Shown here one piece after another: positions 10,716-22,700 of a stretch of 64,000 nucleotides of DNA; position 1 is the stretch's first letter; the number at the start of each line of letters is the position of its first letter. The stretch comes from Oopsacas minuta (taxonomy: Eukaryota; Porifera; Hexactinellida; Lyssacinosida; Leucopsacidae): positions 62,001 to 126,000 of the forward strand of contig JAKMXF010000343.1 in the NCBI GenBank assembly GCA_024704765.1. The letters run 5' to 3'. The notes under the pieces were generated by a model. That model had not been told where the DNA came from and did not search any database. It was given only the letters and a program-made list of their open reading frames with translations. Made by a program: the position numbers and the translations under genes.

Positions 10716-13700
10716 ATGATGCAACTAGGTGGTGGTGGCGGTCAGATGTTGATTCTCAGTCAAAACATGAAATCAGAATCTGGTAAGAAAGTACAGCAGG
10801 GGAACATACACGCAGCTAAAACTATTGCTGACGTCATAAGGACTTGTCTCGGACCTAAGAGCATGCTTAAAATGCTGATGGATCCTATGGGAGGGATTGT
10901 TATGACGAATGATGGAAACGCTATTCTGAGAGAAATTCAGGTGTGAAGATTATTCATATGATTAATCTTGAGTTTAGTTCCATAATACAAATCTTATGAG
11001 GTAATTCCTGATACAAATCATATAGGTCCAGCATCCAGCAGCTAAATCAATGATTGAAATAAGTCGTACACAAGATGAAGAGGTCGGAGATGGCACAACC
11101 TCTGTAATAGTACTAGCTGGCGAGGTTATGACGCTAGCTGAACCATTCCTACAGAAGGGAATACATCCCACGGTAATAATATCCGGTTATAGACAAGCAT
11201 TAGAGGATCTGGTTACAGCTCTACGGGATAGGATCGCTATTACTGTAGACACTTCTGATACAGAGGCTCTTATTGGGTATATACAGTCTAGTGTACAGAC
11301 TAAGGTAATTGTATTTCCTATTTTGGAAAGTAGAACCATTTCCCATTTAAACTTCCCTCAGAGATGCCGCAATTGTCCAATGCACGAATAATGACAGGAC
11401 CCATATGCAACTGTATCTTACATGCAAATACCTGCAGAATAGCTGTAATCTGTGTGGCAGCTGTTTGTATGCACTAACTCGGAATACTATAAATAGAAAA
11501 TTTTATCCTATTTATAGATGGTGAAGAAATGGTCCCGACAGATATGTGAGATAGCTCTAGGCGCTGTCCAGACCGTATCGCTGGAGCAGAACGGACGGAA
11601 GGAGATTGATATCAAGAGGTACGCCCGTGTGGAGAAAATACCTGGGGGATCGATGGAGGACTCTAGAGTATTAGACGGTATTTTACTGAATAAGGATGTA
11701 GTACATCCCAGGATGAGAAGGAGAATTGAAAATCCTAGAATTGTTCTCTTAGACTGTAATCTGGAATACAAGAAGGTAAGTTTCATTTCATATATTATTA
11801 CGAATATGTTGGGTTATTGATAAAATCTATCTGGCAATTTATCAAGTATAGAATCGATTAAAATATGTCGTTTTCAGTATATTGAGTGCTCTAATGGTAT
11901 GGACGAGGAAGGGCCCCAAAAAAATCGTTTTCCGCTACACCCATGACCTGGCTCGCCTGTCTGTCCTCGCAGGCTTACGAAATCTAACTCCTTTAACATA
12001 CTACTAGCTAATAAATCTAATTCTAATTTATAATACTTATAAGCATTTAGAATGAGAAATGTATTCTCAATTCATTCGCTTTTTAGCAAAAGGAAATTCT
12101 TATAAAATACGAATTTATAGTTTGCAAGCGCCTGTGTATATTTATAACTTTGTAGGGAGAGAGTCAAACAAACATAGAAATGAACAAAGATGAAGATTTC
12201 ATTAAAATTCTCCAATTAGAAGAAGAATTCGTTAGGAGACAATGTGACGAGATAATAGCATTAAAACCAGATTTGGTTTTAACTGAAAAAGGTGTATCTG
12301 ATCTAGCACAACATTTCCTTGTCAAGAGTAATATTTCGTGTTTACGTCGTTTGAAGAAAACAGACAACAACCGCGTGGCTCGTGCTGTAGGTGCTAATAT
12401 AGTTAGTGATACAGCTGATTTGAAGGAGGAAGATGTGGGTCTAGGTTGTGGACTGTTTGAGATTAAAAAAATTGGAGATGAATATTTTAGTTATATCGTT
12501 GAGTGCAAAAACCCTAAGGCTTGCACTCTAATGCTGAGAGGTCCGAGTAAGGATATTTTGAATGAGATAGAGAGGAATCTACAAGATGCTATGCAGGTTA
12601 GTTTATTAGTTATATCAAAGTTAAATGGACAACAATAATTACTTTGATATAAGCGGGTATTTCACAATTTTTCCATTATCATATCACCGTTCGTATTAGC
12701 AAGGGTAAACCTGTATACATTTCTATAGTACTTTACTATTCCTATACCGGTAAGAGATTTTAGCTGTCTATATGCTATACTTCATAAAGGTTGACTAGGA
12801 ATATGAAATTGAAAGTGAGGTCGGATTTTTATTTATGCTAAATACCCGAACCCCACGGCATATTCGGGTTTATAAAGTATTGCGTGCTGTGTCACGAACC
12901 CTCTTAACAAAATGATTTGCCACACACTCTAATAACCAGATTCTAACACAAAATTTTCTGTTACTAAATACAGTCAAACTTGTCAATAATGGCCACTCAA
13001 GGAACTGCTTAAAAGTCGCCTTTATATAGTGTAGGTCGTTAATTAGGTTCCACTGTAGTTATTTCATAGGATCCATGAGATTTAGGAGGTCACCAGCTTC
13101 CTGTACCTGTAGAGTAAATGGTATTCCATTCTTTGTTCTCCTTCTTTCATCTTGAAGAAAGCTAATTGGTATTTCAGCTAGAACGAATTCAGAGGGATAT
13201 ATTATTTGAGAAATTCCTTTACGATCAGGCTGTAGTTTTACAACGGATGATGGGTAAACAAGAGGCTCGTTTATGTTTGTTTTATCAAATACTGTCAGTT
13301 TGAATCTACCCTCGAAAGGCCACTTGACAAGAGGAGATCTGATTTGGTCATACATCATAAAAATAGTTACAGAGATTGTTTTACAGTTTCTGTTTGGTTT
13401 AATTGATAGACTTATCTTCACAACAAACTTCAAATACAATTCAAAATTCATATTACAATTTTCCAAGTGTCTGGACAAGCCAGGGTTCATCTTCAACTGA
13501 TTGAAATCAATATTTATAGAATTACGTAGCACGACAGGATATGACAATTTCTCTATTCTCTCTTCCAGTTGTGCGTTTCTCTTTTCTATTTGTTCCATTC
13601 TACTGATAGCGAACGAGGTTTTATTTTCCAAATGTTGAAATTGGTTTGTTACTGTATGTCTCTCTAATTCACATCTTTTTACTTCCTGCATACAACCAAA

Positions 13701-16700
13701 CTTCCTATAAGGACACTCTACTATCGTATTAGGACAATCTGTGTCTAAATGTGCCTCTAGCAGTCTCCGTTTCAGATTAAACTTACAATCGTTCGGACAT
13801 GAAACAGGATATTCTATACACACGGTATTATGCTGGTCTATATCTCTATACATCATGACGGTATGGCAATGTTTACATTCTATTTTCCGTTTTCCTAAAC
13901 ATTCGTTATAGTTGTGGTTTTCCAATTCGCATCTCTTTAGTTTGACAATACAATTATTGCAATGAATTACAAATTCCTGACACAAATCGAGATGCCAATC
14001 GAAATCAGCTATTACACCATTCCATTTGCATCCGCGTGTTACTAGAGGGCACTTCACTCTCAATTCAAGTATTCTTTGCCTCGATTTCATCATCACCTGA
14101 GATGGTACTCCCTCCCCTACACATAGCTCACAAGCAGGAGTTTGTTCATTTCCTATCTGACAAGCATTACGCATAACTCCATGACATTCAGTGCAAACAT
14201 AGAATTCAACTTCAATCTCTGTCAATGCATTAACTAACAAATCTTGTTTGTAGCCACGAAACGTATTTTTACTAGTTTCTACCCATAACAGCTGTTCCTT
14301 AGAATCTACAGTGTTGTAGGTTTTCCTGGTAGCGTCCTCGTTTGAAACACCTTTTAATGCCATTATATTATTGAACAGAAGTAAGGACAAATTCTTATTT
14401 TATACACATATACAATACCTATAGAATCAATTAGAGTGGTTATCACTTCATTAACTAGTTTAATTTCAAACTAAGTAACATTACAAGCAATTAATATCAG
14501 ATTACAGATACATTAATATCCTCTCAATACTCTAAGGTTATGTAATATACTAAATTCTAACACAAATTGCTTCTGTTTACCGAATGGTTATTTAATTGAA
14601 TCCGTGATCAGGACGTCTTCAGCTTCCTGTATCTGTAGAGTAAATGGTATTCTCTTGTCATCCTTTGATATATATCTTTCTTCAAGACTGCATACAGGTA
14701 TTTTAGCTGCTAGAACGAGTTTAAATGGATATTTAGATTCCTTTTCTAATCCGATGCGATCTCTCTCGTATTCAGGCTGTAGTTTTACAATATCTGATTC
14801 GTAAACAAGAAGATTGTTTATGTTTGTTTGATCCAATATTGTCAGTTTGAATCTACCCTCAAAAGGCCATTTAGCAAGTGGAGATCTGTATTGGTCATAA
14901 TCCATGGTAATAATTACAGATATTGTTTCTTTTACAGATACTATTCCTTCTCCTGGCACTCTGGAAAAGTTCAGAGTTATTTTCAGAAATCTCCAATAAA
15001 TTTCAAAATTGTTTCTAAAAATGTTTAAAATAGGTCGACTGAAACTAGAGATTCTATCAACGATTTCAGTAATAAAACTACGTAACACGACAGGGTATGA
15101 CAATCTCTCTACTCTCTTCTCCAGTTCTGTGTTTCTTATCTCCATTTGTTCAATCCTACTTATACCGAAAAGTATAGTAGATTCTAAATGTTTAATTTGG
15201 TTAGTATCCTTATGCTCCTGTAACTCACATCTCTTTACTTCTTGCTTACAACCATACTTCCTATAAGGACACTCCACTATTGTATTAGGACAATCTGTAT
15301 TTACATGTGCCTCTAGTTGTTTCCGTTTTAATTTTAATTTACAGTTGTTCGGGCACAAAATCGAGTATTCTTTACATACATTATTATGCTTGTCTACATC
15401 TTTAAACACTATTACAGCTCGACAATGTGTACAGCTAATTTTCCGTTTCAAACACTCGTTATTGTTGTGGTTTTCCAATTCGCTTCTTTTTAGAATGACA
15501 TCACAATTATTGCATTGAATCACAAATTCCTGACACGAATTGAGATGACATTCTACATCAGCTATCTTACCATCCCATTTGCATCCTCGTGTTGCTAGAG
15601 GGCACTTCGCTCTCAATTCAAGTATTCTCTTCCTCGATTTCGTCATCATTTGAGAGGGCACTCCCTTCCTTACACATAGCTCACAAGCATAAGTTTGTTC
15701 CTTTCCTATCTGACAAGCATTACGCATAACTCCATGACATTCAGTGCAAACATAGAATTCAACTTCAATCTCTGTCAATGAATTAACTAACAAATCTTGT
15801 TTGTAACCACGAAACGTATTTTTACTAGTTTCTACCCATAACAGCTGTTCCTTAGAATCTACAGTATTGTAGGTTTTCCTGGTAGCGTCCTCGTTTGAAA
15901 CACCTTTTAATGCCATTATATTATTGAACAGAAGTAAGGACAAATTCTTATTTTATACACATATACAATACCTATAGAATCAATTAGAGTGGTTATCACT
16001 TCATTAACTAGTTTAATTTCAAACTAAGTAACATTACAAGCAATTAATATCAGATTACAGATACATTAATATCCTCTCAATACTCTAAGGTTATGTAATA
16101 TACTAAATTCTAACACAAATTGCTTCTGTTTACCGAATGGTTATTTAATTGAATCCGTGATCAGGACGTCTTCAGCTTCCTGTATCTGTAGAGTAAATGG
16201 TATTCTCTTGTCACCCTTTGATATATATCTTTCTTCAAGACTGCATACAGGTATTTCAGGTAGAACGAGTTTAAATGGATATTTAGATTCCTCTTCTAAT
16301 CCGATGCAATCTGGCTCGTATGCAGGCTGTAGTTTTACAATATCTGATTCGTAAACAAGAAAATTGTTTATGTTTGTTTGATCCAATATTGTCAGTTTGA
16401 ATCTACCCTCAAAAGGCCATTTAGCAAGTGGAGATCTGTATTGGTCATAATCCATGGTAATAGTTACAGATATTGTTTTCTCTCCTGGCATTCTGGAAAA
16501 TTCCAGAATTATTTTCAGAAATCTCCAATAAATTTTAAAATTGTTTCTAATAATGTTAAAAAATTGACCGAAAGTAGGGATTCTATTCCCAGCGATTTCA
16601 GTAATAAAACTACGTAACACGACAGGGTATGACAATCTCTCTACTCTCTTCTCCAGTTCTGTGTTTCTTATCTCCATTTGTTCAATCCTACTTATACCGA

Positions 16701-19700
16701 AAAGTATAGTAGATTCTAAATGTTTAATTTGGTTAGTATCCTTATGCTCCTGTAACTCACATCTCTTTACTTCTTGCTTACAACCATACTTCCTATAAGG
16801 ACACTCCACTATTGTATTAGGACAATCTGTATTTACATGTGCCTCTAGTTGTTTCCGTTTTAATTTTAATTTACAGTTGTTCGGGCACAAAATCGAGTAT
16901 TCTTTACATACATTATTATGCTTGTCTACATCTTTAAACACTATTACAGCTCGACAATGTGTACAGCTAATTTTCCGTTTCAAACACTCGTTATTGTTGT
17001 GGTTTTCCAATTCGCTTCTTTTTAGAATGACATCACAATTATTGCATTGAATCACAAATTCCTGACACGAATTGAGATGACATTCTACATCAGCTATCTT
17101 ACCATCCCATTTGCATCCTCGTGTTGCTAGAGGGCACTTCGCTCTCAATTCAAGTATTCTCTTCCTCGATTTCGTCATCATTTGAGAGGGCACTCCCTTC
17201 CTTACACATAGCTCACAAGCATAAGTTTGTTCCTTTCCTATCTGACAAGCATTACGCATAACTCCATGACATTCAGTGCAAACATAGAACTCAACTTCAA
17301 TCTCTGTCAATGAATTAACTAACAAATCTTGTTTGTAGCCACGAAACGTATTTTTACTAGTTTCTACCCATAACAGCTGTTTAATAGAATCTACAGTATT
17401 GTAGGTTTTCCTGACAGCGTCCTTTTGTAAATTTGTATAACTGTAATCGTTCGATACAATTTTCGACGCCATTCTATGGCTATTATAGAACAGATTAGAA
17501 GTCAAGACAGTAATATTCTAATACAGGACCAGGATGTATACAATACCTATTAGAGTTGTAAAACGTTAAACTATTTAATTTTCTAAATAATTAATATCAA
17601 ATTACAGAATAATATAGAATGGCCCTCAATGCTATCAAAAAGTAATATACTAAACATTCTGTCGTACAGGAACTGTTCTTGTTTTCTAAATAGCCTTCAT
17701 TGAATCCGTGATCAGGATATCTTCAGCTTCCTGTATCTGTAGAGTAAATTGAATTCCCTTATCTGTTCTGAATCTTTTTTCTAAAAGAAGTTTTCTGGAG
17801 ATTCTAGCTAGAACGAGTTTAGAAGGAACTTTATCTTCATATATTCCTTTGCGATCTGTTTTATTCTCAGGTTGTAGTTTTACGATATCTGATTCATAAA
17901 CAAGTGATTTGTCTTTGTTTTTATTATCCAATAGTGTTAACTTGAATCTACCCTCAAAAGGCCATTTAGCGAGTGGAGATCTGTGTTGGTCATAATCCAT
18001 GATAATAGTTACAGATACTGTCTGTTTCTTGATCAATCGTATGAAATATTGCAGTTATTTTATACAATTTACAACAAACAGTAAAAGTTATGCTATCATA
18101 CCAATGTATATGCTTATTCATAGTGGGTTCTTGTTTAAATTGTAAGAAATTATGGCGAATGACATTACGTAAGATAACGTGGTATGACCATCTCTCTACT
18201 ATTTTTGTGAATGCAATTATTCTCTCTTCCATTTGTTCCATCCTACTAATAGCGAACGAGGTTTTAGATTCCAAATGTTGAATTTGGTTTGTTACTGTAT
18301 GTCTCTCTAATTCACATCTCTTTACTTCTTTCATACAGCCAAACTTCCTATAAGGACACTCCACTATTTTATTAGGACAATTTGTATCTATGTGTGAATT
18401 CAATTGTTTCCTTCTAATAGTCGTTTTACAGTTGTTCGAGCACACAATCAAGTATTCATCGCACACACCATAATGCTGATTTAGATCCTTAAAAATTATG
18501 ACAGCTTGACAATGTGTACAGTTGACATTTCTCTTCAAACATTCGTTCAAGTTGTGATTATCTACTTCCCTTCTCTTTAGTTTGACAACACAATTATTAC
18601 ATTGAACTACAAATTCCTCACATAAATTGAGGTGGCATTCTATCTCTGATATGAAACCATTCCACGTGCACCCTCGTGTTTCCATGGGACATATCGCTCT
18701 CAGTTCAAGTATTCTTTTCCTCGATTTCATCATCATTTGAGAGGGTACTCCCTCCCCTACACATAGCTCACAAGCAGGAGTTTGTTCATTTCCTAGCTGA
18801 CAAGCATTACGCATAACTCCATGACATTCAGTGCAAACATAGAATTCAACTTCAATCTCTGTCAATGAGTTAACTAACAAATCTTGTTTGTAACCACGAA
18901 ACGTATTTTTACTAGTTTCAATCCATAACAGCTGTTCAATAGTATCTACAGTGTTGTAGGTTTTCCTGGCAGTGTCCTTCTGAAAATTTATATAACTGTA
19001 ATCGTTCGAAACAACTTTTGATGCCATTCTGGAATAGAAACAAAAGTAATGACAATATTCTAATACTCGATATAAATAATACCTATAGTATCAATTAAAG
19101 TTGTAACACTATCTCCCTTAGAACGTGAGCTATTTCTCTTGTATTTTTCCCATGATTTCTTTCTTGAATTTTTCGAATTCATTTTTGAGATTTTTATTCT
19201 CTGTAACATGTTTCTTCAATTTCTCTTCTACAGCTTTCATTTCTTTTTTGCAACATGCCTTCTCATGAATCTCAACATAATTTTTCGTACATTCTAGATG
19301 TACAAGAATATTATTACTGTTGTGTACTGCTAATTCACAGCGTTTCATCCGCGCATTACAGCCAAACGGTTTATAGGTACATGATATAACTGTATTAGGA
19401 CAATCTGTATTGATATGATTCTGTAGCTCTTTTCCCTTGAAGGTCCCAGCGCATACATTTTGACACACAAGAGGGAATTCCTGACACTCTTTATAGTGTT
19501 TAGTTAAGTCTTTGAACTGTACAGTACCGTTACAATGCTCACACGTGACGTCACGATGTGTACAATCAAATTTCAAATGTTCCTCTAGCTCCAATCTCTG
19601 TAGAATCATTTGACAGCTGTTAGGACAGTTGACAACAAAGAATTCACATTCATCTAAATGTGAGGTTAAATTTCCCATGTCTCCTTTCCAAATACAGCCT

Positions 19701-22700
19701 CGTGTACACAGAGCACATTTAGCTGGTATATTAGGTACAGATTCTCTAGCTTGTTTCATAGGGATGTGTGTAGCATCTTTTGGTATACAGGTGAGACACA
19801 TAATATTCTGATCTTCTCCCACACTACAAGCTTCTCTACTCAATCCGTTACAACCTGTGCATAGTATGAATTTAGTTGCGAGAGGGTCTAAATTGTCATT
19901 GAGTAGCTCTTGCTTATAACCTCCGTATATTGAGTCTTTTAACTCCACTAACATTAGCTGATCCTTGCTGTCTACAGTGTTGAAAGATTTACCAGCTATT
20001 GTGAGAAGTGTGTGTTGTTTGTTGAGAAATGGATCTTGTTTCTATTTTATAGCTCACTTTTCGTGTAGGCTTACACTTGTTGTTGTACGACTTCACGTCG
20101 GAATTGTGGTGACGTAATGTTTGTATCTGAACGAATTGGTTTGCAATATGAATTATTACATATAGCACCCTCCAGTAAGTACGGACCAAAAACTTTGGGG
20201 CCAACCTGGCATGTGAGAAAATTTGACCTTCCAGGATCAGACATGCCCTAAGGTTCTGTCGGAACTCCATATATTCAACTTATACCCCAATGTAAGTTGA
20301 ATTATCACACACTCTTTTGAACGTTAGACATACTACAGCCAGACAGGCCGTATGCTAGACTCGTCGGCTCTTACTGTATTCAAAGTACACCCCATTGTAA
20401 GTTGAATTAATCTCTCCATTGCATAGTCATCCTACTTAATTAACTTAGTTAATATCCAACCAATATGACAAATATTAAATATCAAATTACAGAGACAAAT
20501 GTGTCTGCTCTATGCTAGGACAAGTATATATGAGAATAGGTATTGTATAGTAAGTATATCGGATAATGGCAGAAGCAGGAGGTAAATCTTTCAACACTGT
20601 AGACAGCAAGGATCAGCTAATGTTAGTGGAGTTAAAAGACTCAATATACGGAGGTTATAAGCAAGAGCTACTCAATGACAATTTAGACCCTCTCGCAACT
20701 AAATTCATACTATGCACAGGTTGTAACGGATTGAGTAGAGAAGCTTGTAGTGTGGGAGAAGATCAGAATATTATGTGTCTCACCTGTATACCAAAAGATG
20801 CTACACACATCCCTATGAAACAAGCTAGAGAATCTGTACCTAATATACCAGCTAAATGTGCTCTGTGTACACGAGGCTGTATTTGGAAAGGAGACATGGG
20901 AAATTTGACCTCACATTTAGATGAATGTGAATTCTTTGTTGTCAACTGTCCTAACAGCTGTCAAATGATTCTACAGAGATTGGAGCTAGAAGAACATTTG
21001 AAATCTGATTGTACACATCGTGACGTCACGTGTGAGCATTGTAACGGTACTGTACAGTTCAAAGACTTAACTAAACACTATAAAGAGTGTCAGGAATTCC
21101 CTCTTGTGTGTCAAAATGTATGCGGTGGGACCTTCAAGAGAAAAGAGCTACAGAATCATATCAATACAGATTGTCCTAATACAGTTATATCGTGTAGTTA
21201 TAAACTGTTTGGATGTAATGTAGAGATGAAACGCTGTGAACTTGCAGACCATAATAGCAATAATATACTTGTCCATCTAGACTGCACGAAAAGTTATGTA
21301 ACCGATAACCATACGCGTGTTGAAGGTAGTTTGAAACAATTGCAGGAAGAAAAAGTTGGTAGCAACCAAATGACGGAAGTACAGCAAAAAATCAAAGACA
21401 TAGAGGGTAAAATAACTGATCCGGTTACTATAAAAACTCTAACTGATAAGCTTAACAACCTCCAAACTGTGAATATAGTTAAGTTAGAGAAACAGTTAGC
21501 TGAATTAACCTCTAAGAAATGCGATTTATCACAGGTAACGAGCTTAGAAACCAGGTTAGCTGCGGCTGAAGCGAAGAACAAAACTATTGTTACTGAAAAT
21601 ACAACTCTCAAGACTGAGTTAGCTGCTTTTAAGAAGGGCATCTTAGCTAAAATACCTGCACCTGCAACCTAGCAACCAAATGTATACTATAATATTGTTG
21701 TGTTTGTGTTTGTTTACTATTGAATAACTTTAGGTATATTTTGATTGATGATCGAGATACAATAGACTCCGCTAAATAAGGTCACTTGGCCAGAAACATA
21801 ACCATGGAAATAGTATTTACCAGCTCTGGTATCGGCCAAACTGCCTTAAACTAGCGACGAACAATAATTTTCCCGTTTGTGGAAGTTTCACTGTATACGT
21901 TCCACACTTTGATTTACTTGTTGTTTATTGTATTTACATCATGAAGGTGACAAGAAATATTCTCCTCGAACCAATGATGGTTCCAGGAGGTGGCGCCTGT
22001 GAAATGGCACTCGCGAACATCCTCAATGAACAAGCAAAGAGCGTCACTGGCGTAGAACAATGGCCATATAAGGCAATAGCAAAATCTTTGGAAGTTATTC
22101 CACGTACTCTAATACAGAACTGTGGAGCTAATACAATAAGAACATTGACTACGTTAAGAGCTAAACACGCTACTAACCAGAATTCAAGCTGGGGGATAGA
22201 TGGAGAGAAGGGAGTGTTAGCTGATATGAGGGATATTTGTGTGTGGGATCCTCTGTCAGTTAAACTACAGGTATTGTATGATAAGTGTGAAATAGCGCAG
22301 TTTTAGATTAATCTTGTATATCAATAAGTATTTCGCCTTTTGAGAAGTTATAGCGGGAAATAACCTGAAAGTTGGCTACTATTATCCCATATTAAATGGG
22401 ATAATTTCGGGTACAGCTGCCCCCAAAAATTATGTGAGGATGGCTTACAGACAGGTGTAAAGTCCATGTGAAAAGATAAAAAAATATACCCAAAATATTT
22501 ATTAGCCACCCAAATATTCTCTGATACACTCTAATTGCGTGAATCATAGGTTTTGCTGGTTAGAAAATCACCAACATGTATTATATGACAGAAATATATT
22601 CTAGGTATACAAGACTGCAATAGAGACATCTATCCTATTGCTACGTATTGACGATATAGTCAGTGGAAGTAAGAAATCGTCAGGAGATGGAGGAGCAGGA

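Noticed and set aside
13059-19027. Plus-strand frames (13273, 14604, 14828, 15009, 16157, 16378, 18090) as genes
   Set aside because: All are antisense shadows of genes A-D.
19989-20270. 93-codon minus-strand frame upstream of gene E as its first exon
   Set aside because: It runs in a different frame through the putative splice acceptor at 19997 and has no resemblance to the start of gene F.
20763-20945. 60-codon antisense frame present identically at 19629-19811
   Set aside because: It is the shadow of the conserved finger-coding region of E and F; its duplication only reflects the inverted gene copy.
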